64,000 nt of DNA from Niveispirillum fermenti (GCF_048066175.1 NZ_JBLTXA010000020.1:1-64000); one strand, 5' to 3'. Numbered from the stretch's first letter, positions 15,923 through 25,618 are shown. Program-made: numbers and translations. The notes: generated by a model not told the origin, from the sequence alone.

Positions 15923-16578
15923 CTTGTCACCTCCGCCGCCGCGATGGCGGGATGCAGACGGGGAAAGGTGGGGCGGGTTGGCAATTCCCGATGACCTTCA
16001 CCGGTCAGGAATCGGTCCAGGCAGACGGCGCCGAAGGCGACGTCGCCACACACGACGCGCGGATCTGCGGCGTAATAGCTGCCCCAATCTGCGGCGGCGG
16101 GGCCCATCCGTTCGGGTCTGGCCTGGCACAGTTCCATCGCGTCGAACCCGATCCTGCGGAACAGGCGACGCAAGGATCGGGTGGCTGTGACCACCGCCTT
16201 CTCGAACCCGCACCCGTGCAGATAGGCGGCGAGCGCCATGAACAGCAGATAGGAGGCGCCCGGTTCCACCGCTGCAAGATTGCCGATCTCCACGATGCGG
16301 GATCGGGCCACAGTGCCAAGGATCATCGCCTCCACTGGCCGGTCGAGATAGGTTTCGAGGAACAGCGGCGCCTCACCCGCCGGTCGGAATCCGACGCCGG
16401 CCAGGATGCGATCCTCGGTATCGCGCAGGCTCATCAGCATGGGGTGTGTCACGGCGATATGGCCGCCGTAGGTGCTGGCATAGGTGTCGCGGATCATCCC
16501 CTCCACCCGCTGCCGCTCGGGGGCGAAATGATGGGTTATGGCCACCACGGCTGGCCGGCAGCGGGTCAGGCCGGCCAC
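15919..16578 (-). CDS. Thermostable-hemolysin-like (GNAT-type) protein, start uncertain
   Basis: The frame encodes a protein of the thermostable hemolysin family, a GNAT-like acyltransferase fold: RQRVEGMIRDTYASTYGGHI, LETYLDRPVEAMI, VARSRIVEIGNLAAVEPGAS and RRLFRRIGFDAMELC. In other proteobacteria such genes sit next to AMP-ligase, iron-enzyme and SDR genes, the same set found here, which points to a small-molecule pathway. The frame stays open far upstream into TonB-receptor sequence. I take the GTG at 16578, but the junction with the receptor remnant at about 16580-16600 may have removed the true start. It may therefore be inactive. Confidence 0.65.
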   Translation of the reverse strand: MAGLTRCRPAVVAITHHFAPERQRVEGMIRDTYASTYGGHIAVTHPMLMSLRDTEDRILAGVGFRPAGEAPLFLETYLDRPVEAMILGTVARSRIVEIGNLAAVEPGASYLLFMALAAYLHGCGFEKAVVTATRSLRRLFRRIGFDAMELCQARPERMGPAAADWGSYYAADPRVVCGDVAFGAVCLDRFLTGEGHRELPTRPTFPRLHPAIAAAEVTR

Positions 16579-16599
16579 CCGTCCAGCATCGAACCGCAG

Positions 16600-17934
16600 G
16601 TACCCGTTCCGACCAGCTGTCCGAACCGCATGACAGCGATTTCCACGAGGGCCATTTGAACCTGTCGGGGCATCTGCCCTTCGCAGACCTGCACAGCACA
16701 ACGGCCTTCGTGCGGCACGAATTGGATACGTTCTATGATGCCAGCAGCGCCGTACCGGGCCTTGCCGGCTTGCCTGCCCGGCCAGCACTGTTTCAGGAAG
16801 GGCTTCTGTCCCGATTATGGACGCACGAGACCCGCCTGACCGGTGCCGCCGGGCCTGTGGACACGGAAGGCCGTGATAGCATCGACTGGCTGGCCGGGCT
16901 CTATGTGTCGCGACAGGTGTCCCGTTCCGAACGGACCCTGTTTCCCGTTGATGATGCCGGCCTGGCTCTGTGGCGACGGAATCGTGATGACGAGGTGAGG
17001 GAAGGGGCTTTGTTCGGGGAGGTTTCCTGGCGGTTCCGCCCTGACTGGACCCTGACGGTGGGCGGCCGTGTCTTCCACATCGCCCAGGAGGTGGATGCGG
17101 CGGCTACCGCTCCCGTCACCGACCAGGCGGAAACCGAAGGCTATGCGCGCGAAACGGATGCCATGCCGAAGGTTGCGCTGGCCTGGCAACCTGAAGGTGT
17201 CATCACGCTTTATGCGCAGATGGCGGAAGGGTACCGGCCCGGCGGCATCGATATTGAAGAGTCTGGAGGTTCCGGTGTCGGCGACTACCGCACCGCGCGC
17301 TTCGCTACGGACGAGCTTTGGAATTACGAGTTAGGTATGAAGCTGTCATTGTGGCAGGGCCAGGTTCAACCTGGATGCGGCGCTGTTCCATGCTCGCTGG
17401 CGTAATGTACAGACCGATCAATTGCGGGCGGATGGATTGACTTTCACGACGAATGCTGGCGACGGCAGCAACACAGGGCTGGAGGTCAGCCCCCGCCTGC
17501 ATCTGGGACCTTGGCGCCTGGAGGCCACCTTGACGCTGAGCGATCCGGAATTGACCAAGCTCCATCCGGGGTTTCCTGCCGTACCTGAAGGCGGACTGCC
17601 GGGTGCGGCCCATATCAGTGGCGGTGCCAGCCTTTCATGGCGGGGCCCCCTGATCGACGGGGTCGACCTGCTGGCGGCATTGGATTACAGCCACGCTGGT
17701 CGCACCCACCTGACCTTTACCAAGGGCATCAGCCAAGGGCCGGTCGATCTGCTGAATGGGCGACTGGTATTTGATATCGCCGACAGCTTGTCGGTGGGGC
17801 TGTCGGTGGGCAACATGTTGGATACAGCCGCCAACCAGTTCGCCTATGGCAACCCATTCACCCTCTCCGGTGGCCCGCAGACGACCCCGCCCCGCCCCAG
17901 GACAGTGCGGTTGAGCTTCGGATGGTCGGGATAG
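16600..17934 (+). pseudogene. TonB-dependent receptor, 5' truncated and frameshifted
   Basis: From about 16600 the plus strand encodes beta-barrel sequence of a TonB-dependent outer-membrane receptor: HLNLSGHLPFADLHSTTAF, WLAGLYVSRQ, WTLTVGGRVF, LYAQMAEGYRPGG and NYELGMKLSLW. At about 17360 one extra base ends the frame at 17405, while the barrel continues in another frame (RFNLDAALFHARWRNVQTD) to PRTVRLSFGW at 17934. The signal peptide and plug are missing, since the sequence starts inside the barrel next to the divergent hemolysin-like gene. Probably the lost uptake receptor for the product or substrate of the broken cluster. Confidence 0.8.
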
Positions 17935-18000
17935 GCGGCCGCAGGTTCTCGGGTTATGCGCGTTGATATCCCCCGGGCATGACCCGATGTGGCCCGCTGT

Positions 18001-18153
18001 GAAGCGGTGCTACTACGCCGGGTCGAGCGCGATGACCGGGGCGGGATACTTCGGTTCCTGGCTGCGGATACAGACGTTGAATGGCTGATGATCGATGCGA
18101 TCATCGTGCGTGCCCATCACCATGGATCGGGCGGATTTGTGTTTGGCGACTGA
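18001..18153 (+). mobile_element. IS5-type transposase fragment
   Basis: Translation of 18022-18153 gives RFLAADTDVEWLMIDAIIVR followed by AHHHGSGG and an early stop. This matches the first catalytic Asp region (MIDSTIVRAHQHAAG-like) of IS5-family DDE transposases. Only this scrap remains and no terminal repeats are seen. It lies in the 374-bp gap between the receptor remnant and the I-E cas3; the rest of the gap (18154-18308) shows nothing I can name. Confidence 0.65.
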
Positions 18154-18308
18154 ATCCTAAACCCAATCAATGGCTTATGCTGCACCCGCCAACCAGCAGG
18201 ACGCACCCGGTGCATAATCCGGGCTAGCAAAGCATGCACAATGGCACCTGTTGCAGAAATTATCTTCCTATGCCCGAAGCTTCCGCCGTCCCGCAAGCAG
18301 GAGGAGGC

Positions 18309-21113
18309 TCAGGGCTGACCCTGTGTCGTCAGCGTCAGTCCCTCACCTACGTTATAGATGACGGTATATCGGCGCCGCTTGCTCCCAATCTCGTCGCCGG
18401 TCACCGCCTCTCCACACCAGTGGTCAGCCGATGCGGGCCTCAACAGGATCACGGACAGCGCCTCCCAGCGTCTTCGCCCCGCCTCGGGCAGGGTGGACTT
18501 GAGGGCGCCTGCCAGCCCTTCCTCTTCGGGCGGACAAATCAAGGGCCGGGGCGAGCGGCATTCGGACTCCTCCACCGGGTCCCAGCCCTCTGGCAAATCC
18601 GGGTGCAGCAGGAGGGACAGCCATTGCGGCCGTCCGTCGACGATACCGGCCAGGCCGACCATATGGCTGTCGATAAGGCGTGTCCGCGGCTCTCCTGCCG
18701 GATCATCGGCGACCCCGGCATGGGCGTGCCATTCCGTCAGCAGGTCGGCACGGAACGACAGCCGCGCCTGCCGGCCCTGCTGCCGTTCCGCCGCAGCCTT
18801 GCCGTCAGCCGTCTCATGGCTGGCCATCAGGCACGGCGGGGCGGCCGGTGGTTCGGCATAAACCGCTTCCAGAAGCGGGCGCAGATCGCGAGCCGGGACG
18901 ATATGATCGCTACCGGGCGGATTTCCGGGAATCGTCGATGGGGCCAGGAGATGGTGCGCCGTCAGCCAGAGGCGCGCATCGTCGGGATAGATGTAGGCGG
19001 CGCGCGGAAACTTGCGGGCATACCAATGTTTTGAAGGGGCCGAGACGGGGGGCGTGTGCAGCAGGACCGGGCTGTCGGGGCGCTGATCCACCCCATCACC
19101 GGCCAAAGCGCCATCGATCGTGCGGGCATGGCGGCGGCGGCGGCCCAGGCGTTGGATCACGGCGTCGGCGGGGGCCAGGTCAATGACCATCTCGTCGGCG
19201 TCCAGGTCCAGGCTCTGCTCCGCAGCCTGGGTGGTGACCAACAGGCGGCCGCGCCGTTCATCCGGAACCGCCTGTTTGCCGAAGAAGCGCATCAGCGCCA
19301 CCTCTGCCGCGGCGCGATCCGCCGGCAGGAACCGGGCATGGTAAAGCATGGGGGGTGCCAGCCCCTCCGCCCTTGCCGCCTCCGCATGGCGCTTCCAGGC
19401 TGTCACGGCATCGCCGACATTGTTGCGGAACCAGATGACCGACCGGCCCTGGCGCTGCCAGTCCTGGATGGCCGCGTCCACGGACGCCTCATCCTCCACG
19501 CCTTCGAAACGTACCGGGCGTGTACCCGGCCCCGGCACGGGGTCCAGCGGGTGTTGGGCGATGCCCTGCTGGCTGACCAGGGTCAGCAGCGGATAGGCAC
19601 CGGGCCGGGTGCGTTCCGTCATGGCGGCGATGTCGGCCCAGCCGGCACCTTCGGCATAGGCGCGGATCAGGGCGTTGCGGATGCGGGTGGGCAGCGTGGC
19701 CGACATCAGGACGGCCGGGTCTCCCATCCGCCCATGCCAGCGCAGCAGCGCCTCCAGCAGGGGCTGCATGTAATGGTCATAGGCATGCACCTCGTCCACC
19801 AGCAGCAGCTTGCGCCACAGGCCGGCCAGCCGCAGCGTGGCGTGACGCGCGCGCAGGGCGCCAGCCAGCGCCTGATCGACGGTCCCTACCCCCAGTTCCG
19901 CCAGCAATGCCCGGCGGGAGGAGCGGGCGAACCAGGCCGATGCCACCCCTTCTCCCTCCTCCAATCCGGCGCGGGTGGCGGCAAAGCGGAAGGTACGGTG
20001 GCGATGGCGGCGGCTATGGGCCAGCACCACCTGCGGCGTGCCGGTCAGCAACTGTGCCGCGAAGGGGACGGCACCATCGACCGCGAACTTGCGGTCATAG
20101 GCGGCGTCGGCCGTGGCCATGGTGGGCAGGCCGACATAGGTGCCATCCGTCCGGCCCAGTGCCGTCAGCCGCTGGGTGATCAGGTCCCCGGCCTCCGTCT
20201 TGCCCGATCCGGGCAGATCCTCCACCAGCACCAGCAGCGGCCCGTCGGGCAGGGCCCGGGCCGTGAACAGCCGGTCGACCAATGCCTGCAACGGCGTGGG
20301 CGCGGGCGCCGATCCGCCCTGGCCCAGGGCGGCGAACATCTGCGCGAAGGACAAGGGTGGGCGCGGCGTCAACTGCCGGAACAGGGCCGGCTGCACCTCG
20401 TCCAGCACATCCGCGGCGCCGGGCAGGGCGTGGAGCCGGTAATAATCGGCCAGATCCATCGCGCCCTCGCGATAGGCAAAGCGTTCCGACGACCCCAACC
20501 AGTCGCAGAGTGTGAACAGGCCGTTCAACAAGGGGGACAGCCGGTCCAGCCCCACCGGATCGGGCGTGCCTTGCGTCCAGCCGAACAGCGCCGCCATGGC
20601 GGCGACCAGTTCCTTGGCAGCGTCGAGATCGTCGGGGGCCAGCACCCCCTCACGTTCCAGACGGCGCGGATCGAAGCCGCGCGACGGCGGGCTGCCATGA
20701 TGGCCCGTGGCGATGGCACAGAGCAGGTCCAGTCCGTCGCGGGGCATGTCCGCCAGCGGCAGGCCCAGCGCCGCCAGACCCGACGGCCCCAGCCTGTCCA
20801 GCAGGATCATCTGCCCGACGGCATCATGGGGCCAGTTGGCCGGCTTTCGTGACGGCGGGACACGACCCAGACGGCGCAGGATGTCCGGCCGCTTCACCTG
20901 AAAAGCCGCCGAGACCTTGCCGATATCATGCAGGGCCAGCAGCACCAGCAGCATGGCCCGCGTATCGGCCAGGCTCATCGACAGGCCGGCGGCGATGAAA
21001 TCCAGCAACGCCGGCCGCCGCGCCAGCCCGACATCCAGCACCGCTGCCACATCCAGGCAATGGTACGGGAGCGGGTGGTGGCTGTCCTTGCCGGCCTTGG
21101 CCCATCGATCCAT
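18309..21113 (-). CDS. cas3: Cas3 helicase-nuclease, type I-E
   Basis: A 934-residue Cas3 with the I-E order, HD nuclease first and helicase after. H18 and H62-D63 (LLALHDIGKVSAAF) begin the HD domain. The helicase shows Walker A LPGSGKTEA (about residue 300), the DEVH box in LLLVDEVHAYDHYM (about 438), VLMSATLP, and a C-terminal motif TTQAAEQSLDLDADEMVIDL then QRLGRRRRH. The frame stays open upstream, but the ATG at 21113 begins the conserved sequence, has AGGTG upstream and leaves room for a divergent promoter shared with cas8e. It is transcribed away from the Cascade operon, as in many I-E loci. Confidence 0.94.
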   Translation of the reverse strand: MDRWAKAGKDSHHPLPYHCLDVAAVLDVGLARRPALLDFIAAGLSMSLADTRAMLLVLLALHDIGKVSAAFQVKRPDILRRLGRVPPSRKPANWPHDAVGQMILLDRLGPSGLAALGLPLADMPRDGLDLLCAIATGHHGSPPSRGFDPRRLEREGVLAPDDLDAAKELVAAMAALFGWTQGTPDPVGLDRLSPLLNGLFTLCDWLGSSERFAYREGAMDLADYYRLHALPGAADVLDEVQPALFRQLTPRPPLSFAQMFAALGQGGSAPAPTPLQALVDRLFTARALPDGPLLVLVEDLPGSGKTEAGDLITQRLTALGRTDGTYVGLPTMATADAAYDRKFAVDGAVPFAAQLLTGTPQVVLAHSRRHRHRTFRFAATRAGLEEGEGVASAWFARSSRRALLAELGVGTVDQALAGALRARHATLRLAGLWRKLLLVDEVHAYDHYMQPLLEALLRWHGRMGDPAVLMSATLPTRIRNALIRAYAEGAGWADIAAMTERTRPGAYPLLTLVSQQGIAQHPLDPVPGPGTRPVRFEGVEDEASVDAAIQDWQRQGRSVIWFRNNVGDAVTAWKRHAEAARAEGLAPPMLYHARFLPADRAAAEVALMRFFGKQAVPDERRGRLLVTTQAAEQSLDLDADEMVIDLAPADAVIQRLGRRRRHARTIDGALAGDGVDQRPDSPVLLHTPPVSAPSKHWYARKFPRAAYIYPDDARLWLTAHHLLAPSTIPGNPPGSDHIVPARDLRPLLEAVYAEPPAAPPCLMASHETADGKAAAERQQGRQARLSFRADLLTEWHAHAGVADDPAGEPRTRLIDSHMVGLAGIVDGRPQWLSLLLHPDLPEGWDPVEESECRSPRPLICPPEEEGLAGALKSTLPEAGRRRWEALSVILLRPASADHWCGEAVTGDEIGSKRRRYTVIYNVGEGLTLTTQGQP

Positions 21114-21215
21114 GACCAAGTTCACCTTTGGTATCGAACTGGGTTGATCGAAATCATGAATTGCATAGTGTAGATAAAATTCTAAATTAAAAAACAATCT
21201 CAGGCGGAGGACCGC
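21114..21215. promoter_or_regulatory. Divergent promoter region of the type I-E cas genes
   Basis: This 102-bp AT-rich gap separates cas3 (minus) and cas8e (plus). It contains AATTGCATAGTGTAGA at 21159-21174, nearly identical to the site upstream of the WYL regulator at 5739-5754. On the minus strand its TACACT could be the -10 box of cas3; on the plus strand TAAAAT (21175-21180) could serve cas8e. GGCGGAGG just before the cas8e GTG is a strong ribosome-binding site. Confidence 0.6.
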
Positions 21216-22946
21216 GTGAAAGGGGATCATATCTGTTGGTTTAATACAAGAATACCCATTCTGCGCCGACATTCCGGCCCCGGTACCGCTACGCCTCTGG
21301 AACTGACGGCCGATCACACTGACGACCCCATTATCGCCGTCCAGTTCGGCCATCCCCTGGCCGACCGTGGGTTCGAGCTTTTGATGCGGGACATCCTGCA
21401 GGCCGCCTTCCCGCCGCGCGACAAGGCGGAGTGGCTGCACCGGCTGGCCACACCCCCGACGCCGGCGGAACTGGCCGCAGCACTGGCGCCCTACCAAAGC
21501 GTCTTCCGGCTGGATCATCCCGACACGCCCTGCCTTCAGGCCCGTCCTTCCCCGCACAGCCTGTCCGCCGCCACAGCGGGCAAGGGGGCCAAACGCCCCG
21601 CAAAAAATGCCGACGAGGATGAGGGTGAGGAAGCGGGCAGCCAGCCCATCGCCGCCCTGCTGCCCGACCTGCCCACGGGCGAGGCGGTGAAGCAGGATGC
21701 GGATTTCTTCGTGCGGCGCGGCGGAGTAAAGGCTATCGGGGCCGGGGCCATGCTGCCCGTGCTGTATGGCCACATGGTGCTGTTCCCGCCCGGCGGCGGT
21801 GGCTATTTCGGGCTGCCGCACGGGGCGGACAGCATCAAGTATCAGATGGTGGGCGACACGCTGTGGCGTACCTTGTGGCTGAACGTGCTGTATCCCGGCA
21901 TGGACGGGTATGAGGGTCCGGGTGCCGGGCGGCCGGCGCCCCTGGATGCATCGGCCTTCCCCTGGCTGGACCCGGAATTGCCGCATCTGCCGCTGGGTCG
22001 GCGCGATGAGGGGGCGGCCAAGGCGCTGGACCGGCCGCGCCTGCACCCGGCCCATATCCCCATGCCGCGCCGCTATCTGTTGTCGCCGCCGGTACAGGGC
22101 CGATGCGACCTGACGGGGCTGGAGGGGCCGGTCTATCAATCCTATGACCGCTGGCCCAAGGGGCTGCAATATGCGCCGCGCGGTTGGCGCTATCCCAACG
22201 TTTCCCGCAAGGAGATCGTGGGCAAGCCGGAGGAGGAGGCGCGGTTCGCACGCGCATCCGGCCCCCTGCGCTTCGACGACTGGCTGGAAACCGCGCTGGC
22301 CCCGCCGCGGGAGCGCAAGACGGAGAAGGCTGGCGCCCAGCGCCGCCATTTGCCGGCCGTGCTGCAACAGATCGCCAATGTCGAACGCTCCACTCTGCTG
22401 CCGGCGGTGGACGGGGTGGACACGGCCCTGGGTCGGGGCAGCCTGCGCGTCCGCGCCTTTGCCCAGTTCAACTATGGCAAGGCTGTGGGCGGGATGAGCC
22501 AGCGGGAACTGCCCCTCTGGCTGCTGCCCGATGCACAGTTGGACTGGCTGTGCGGCGAGGTGACGACGGTGTTGGAGAAAGCGTCGGCCATGGCCGGGGC
22601 GCTGCGCTGGATGGCGCGGGAAGCCGTCCGCCTGGGCCGCCGGGAGGGGCCGGCCGCATTGGCTGACAATCTGGGCGACGCGCTGCTGGCCGACCTGGAC
22701 GCCGCGGCCCTGAACCTGCCGGGGCAACTGGCCCAGGTTGTGCGGGAAGCGGGGCCGGACTGTTACGCGCAGGCCGACAGGCTGCGCGATGATTTCCTGG
22801 CCTTGGCCCGCCGCCGCGCCCTGGCCCTGTTCGATGCCGGCTTTCCCATCGATGGGCTGGGGCCGATCGACGACAAGCTGGCCGCGTTCCGCACCCGCCT
22901 GGTCCGGCGGCTGAACACTATCCTGAAAGGGGAGGCACACGCATGA
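21216..22946 (+). CDS. cas8e: Cas8e (Cse1/CasA), type I-E large subunit
   Basis: Cas8e recognises the PAM and recruits Cas3 in the I-E Cascade. The 576-residue product (GTG start, GGCGGAGG upstream) is within the family range and shows Cse1-like segments: LRRHSGPGTATPLELTADH near the start, a Lys/Glu-rich insertion GKGAKRPAKNADEDEGEE around residue 125, FFVRRGGVKAIGAGAMLPVL, and DTLWRTLWLNVL. The C-terminal third is a helical bundle. It overlaps cse2 by four bases (ATGA at 22943-22946). Assigned by sequence character together with its first position in the complete I-E operon. Confidence 0.9.
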   Translation: MKGDHICWFNTRIPILRRHSGPGTATPLELTADHTDDPIIAVQFGHPLADRGFELLMRDILQAAFPPRDKAEWLHRLATPPTPAELAAALAPYQSVFRLDHPDTPCLQARPSPHSLSAATAGKGAKRPAKNADEDEGEEAGSQPIAALLPDLPTGEAVKQDADFFVRRGGVKAIGAGAMLPVLYGHMVLFPPGGGGYFGLPHGADSIKYQMVGDTLWRTLWLNVLYPGMDGYEGPGAGRPAPLDASAFPWLDPELPHLPLGRRDEGAAKALDRPRLHPAHIPMPRRYLLSPPVQGRCDLTGLEGPVYQSYDRWPKGLQYAPRGWRYPNVSRKEIVGKPEEEARFARASGPLRFDDWLETALAPPRERKTEKAGAQRRHLPAVLQQIANVERSTLLPAVDGVDTALGRGSLRVRAFAQFNYGKAVGGMSQRELPLWLLPDAQLDWLCGEVTTVLEKASAMAGALRWMAREAVRLGRREGPAALADNLGDALLADLDAAALNLPGQLAQVVREAGPDCYAQADRLRDDFLALARRRALALFDAGFPIDGLGPIDDKLAAFRTRLVRRLNTILKGEAHA

Positions 22947-23524
22947 GCCCCGATCCCACGGCGCAGAAGCCGGAAGACGAAAGCACCGCCACCGAGCGCT
23001 GGCATGCCTGGCTGCAGGTGCCGGGAATGAAGGGTGAGCGGGCGGCACTGCGCCGGGCGCAGCAGGTGGAGGAGGTCTTTGGCGTCACCGCCTATCATGC
23101 GCTTCAACCCCGGCTCGGCCGATGGAACCGACCGCTGACCGCCGCCCGCATCGCCATGGCGCTGGCCACGATCCGCCAGGACCGGACCGAAAGCCCAGCC
23201 GAGGGGGAGGATGCCGACGGGATGCCGGACAAGCCGGTGAGCTGGGGCGTGACCCTGGGCCGGGCACTGGCCGTGATGGCACCGTCCGGCAAGCGCCGTG
23301 TCTCAAAGGAGCGGCTGCGCCTGCTGCTGTCGGCCGACGATCCCGACCAGTTCCTGCGCCTGCTCCGCAGCACGCTGGGCTTGCTGGATGACAGGGCGCC
23401 GGTCCAGGACGTGGCCGACGTGGTCGGCGCCTGGCACACGCCGTCGCTGCGCGCCGACGTCCGGCGCGCGATTTTCCTCTCCTATTATCGCTCCCTGCCC
23501 GTTTCGGAGATCGACAATGCCTGA
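22943..23524 (+). CDS. cse2: Cse2 (CasB) small subunit, type I-E
   Basis: A 193-residue helical, Arg-rich protein with the size and character of Cse2, two copies of which form the inner belly of Cascade and stabilise the R-loop. Typical segments are RWHAWLQVPGMKGERAALRR near the start, the Arg-rich SKERLRLLLSADDPDQFLRL and the C-terminal RRAIFLSYYRSLPVSE. Its end overlaps cas7e by eight bases, so translation is coupled. Confidence 0.9.
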   Translation: MSPDPTAQKPEDESTATERWHAWLQVPGMKGERAALRRAQQVEEVFGVTAYHALQPRLGRWNRPLTAARIAMALATIRQDRTESPAEGEDADGMPDKPVSWGVTLGRALAVMAPSGKRRVSKERLRLLLSADDPDQFLRLLRSTLGLLDDRAPVQDVADVVGAWHTPSLRADVRRAIFLSYYRSLPVSEIDNA

Positions 23525-24776
23525 CACGTCCCTGCCGCGCGCGGACCTGCTGCAGTTCCATATGCTGACCACCTTTCCCCCGCACAATGTGAACCGGGAC
23601 GAGGATGGGCGGCCGAAAAGCTGCCAGTTGGGCGGCACGCTGCGCGGCCGCATCTCCAGCCAGGCCAAAAAGCGCGCCCTGCGCTTCGCCCCGCATTTCC
23701 CCGAGGCCCAGCGTGCAAAACGCACGCGCGAGGCGGGCATTCGCTGCTATCGCCAACTGACCGCGGCCGGCATCGATGATGTGCATGCGGTCTGGGCGGC
23801 ACTGGCCGTCAACCATGCCACAGGGGCCGGCGGTAATGCTCCAACCCTGGCCGAGGCCGAAAAGCTGCTGGGCGGTGGAGGCAAAGGCGGAAAGAAGGGC
23901 AAGGCGGCGGCCCCGGCCGAGGATGCCATCATCGATCGGGCGGCCGTGGAAAAGGCCCTGGGCACCGAACAGGGCCTGGTCATCAGCACCCGCGAATTCG
24001 CCCGCATCGACGAGGCCATGGCGCGGCTGATCCAGGCCTGGCAAGAGGACCGTGACGGCTTCGCCGGGCACCTGGAGACCTGGGTGCGGCAAGTGGCCAA
24101 GGACAAGCTGCTGACCACCGACGATCACGACCTGGACACGGCCCTGTTCGGCCGCATGGTCGCCGCCGATCCCGGCTTCAATATTGAGGCGGCCTGTGCG
24201 GTCGGCCATGCCTTCACCACCCACGCCTTCCGGGAGGAGCCGGATTACTTCTCCGCCGGAGAGGAACTGAACGAACTGAAGGGCACTGGGGCCGCCATCA
24301 CCAGCTATGCCTTCTTCGGCGGCGGTGTCTATTACCAGCATGCGGTGCTGGACCGGGGACACCTGCGTGAGAACCTGACCAGGGGGCGCACGCTGGCGGA
24401 AGCGAAACTGCTGGCCGATCAGGCCATCGATGCTTTCCTGACCGGCCTGGTTCTGTCCCAGCCCAAGGGAAAGCGCAACAGCCACGCCAGCGATGTCGGC
24501 GCCTCCTATGTGCTGGTCACGCGCGGGGGCGACCCGTCGCTGAACCTGGGGCTGGCCTTCCTGGACCCGGTGACGACGGATCAGGACAGCGACATCATGA
24601 AGGCGTCCATCGGACGGCTGGCCGATTTCCAGCAGAAGCTGGCCGAGGCCTATGGTCTGGGCAACGATATCTGCATCTTCAACGCCTATCCGCCCGCCCG
24701 CGCCAATCAGCCGGCCGTGAACGAGGTGTGGACAATGGCGGAACTGCGCAACTTCGTGCTGGGGCCCCGCACATGA
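23517..24776 (+). CDS. cas7e: Cas7e (Cse4/CasC) backbone subunit, type I-E
   Basis: The six-copy backbone of the I-E Cascade. The 419-residue product begins MPDTSLPRADLLQFHMLTTF and carries the conserved PPHNVNRDEDGRPKSCQLGG and RISSQAKKRALRF segments of Cas7e, then the central TSYAFFGGGVYY and PKGKRNSHASDVGASYV. An insertion rich in Gly and Lys near residue 118 (LLGGGGKGGKKGKAAAP) is unusually low in complexity and may be a flexible loop. The length is above the E. coli protein by several dozen residues. It overlaps cas5e by four bases. Confidence 0.95.
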   Translation: MPDTSLPRADLLQFHMLTTFPPHNVNRDEDGRPKSCQLGGTLRGRISSQAKKRALRFAPHFPEAQRAKRTREAGIRCYRQLTAAGIDDVHAVWAALAVNHATGAGGNAPTLAEAEKLLGGGGKGGKKGKAAAPAEDAIIDRAAVEKALGTEQGLVISTREFARIDEAMARLIQAWQEDRDGFAGHLETWVRQVAKDKLLTTDDHDLDTALFGRMVAADPGFNIEAACAVGHAFTTHAFREEPDYFSAGEELNELKGTGAAITSYAFFGGGVYYQHAVLDRGHLRENLTRGRTLAEAKLLADQAIDAFLTGLVLSQPKGKRNSHASDVGASYVLVTRGGDPSLNLGLAFLDPVTTDQDSDIMKASIGRLADFQQKLAEAYGLGNDICIFNAYPPARANQPAVNEVWTMAELRNFVLGPRT

Positions 24777-25618
24777 CGGTGCCGGCCTTTCCGCAGCTCT
24801 GCTTCACCCTGATGGCGCCTTATGGCGCCTGGGGGGCGGCATCGCCATCCTCGGCCACCACGGCCTGGAAGGCGACGGAGCTGGACCCGCCGAAATCGGC
24901 CATTGTCGGGCTGCTGGGCGCAGCAATGGGGGTGGAGCGGGCGGCACTGGGGCCACTGGCGGCCGCACTCCGGGTGGCGGTGCGCACCGGCATCCGCCCG
25001 CGCCATGACCCACGGCCCGATTACCACACGATCAGCCGCGCCCGCCGGCCCGAAGGGCGGGAGCGCTGGTCGCGGTTCGAGGAACTGCGCCCCGCGCTGG
25101 AGGGCCGCGACGATAGCGGCGCCATGCTGTCCAAACGCGAATATTGGCATTGCGGCCTGTGGAGCGTGGCCGTGGCCGCCACCGGGGCAGGCGCCGATCT
25201 GGCCGGTCTGGCGGCGGCACTAGGTTCCCCGCGCTGGGTGCTCTATGCCGGGCGGAAATCCTGCATGTTGGGTCTGCCGCCCGACCCGGCACTGGTCACC
25301 GCTTCGGGACCGGTGGCGGCGCTGACGGACTATGGCTGGCCGTGGGAGCGGCATCCCGATCTGAAGGAAGGCGCGCTGGCCCCCCTTCTGACCCTGAAGG
25401 CCGCCCGCCGGGAGCCGGAGATGCTGGCCGTGGAGGAGGGCTATCCCGGCGCACCGCAGCCGGCCGACGGCATCATCCAGCGCCGGATCAGCCGCCGGGA
25501 CCAGCCCGACCCGCTGCCCCTGCCGGGCGGGCGCATCTATCAGCGCTTCCATGACCGGCAGGAAATCCGCATGAACTGGCCCGTCCCGGTGGAAAGCGGG
25601 GAGGAAGCCCATGCCTGA
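24773..25618 (+). CDS. cas5e: Cas5e (CasD), type I-E
   Basis: Cas5e caps the crRNA 5' handle in Cascade. The 281-residue protein starts at the ATG overlapping the cas7e stop (ATGA) and opens CFTLMAPYGAWGAASPSSAT, close to the Cas5e start with Leu-Met-Ala-Pro, then PPKSAIVGLLGAAMGVER, a strongly conserved Cas5e helix, and the C-terminal RRISRRDQPDPLPLPGGRIY. It overlaps cas6e by eight bases. Confidence 0.94.
   Translation: MTVPAFPQLCFTLMAPYGAWGAASPSSATTAWKATELDPPKSAIVGLLGAAMGVERAALGPLAAALRVAVRTGIRPRHDPRPDYHTISRARRPEGRERWSRFEELRPALEGRDDSGAMLSKREYWHCGLWSVAVAATGAGADLAGLAAALGSPRWVLYAGRKSCMLGLPPDPALVTASGPVAALTDYGWPWERHPDLKEGALAPLLTLKAARREPEMLAVEEGYPGAPQPADGIIQRRISRRDQPDPLPLPGGRIYQRFHDRQEIRMNWPVPVESGEEAHA

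Noticed and set aside
21114..23048. N-terminal extension of the I-E Cas3 frame across cas8e
   Set aside because: The extension is antisense to cas8e and the HD domain begins correctly after the ATG at 21113.
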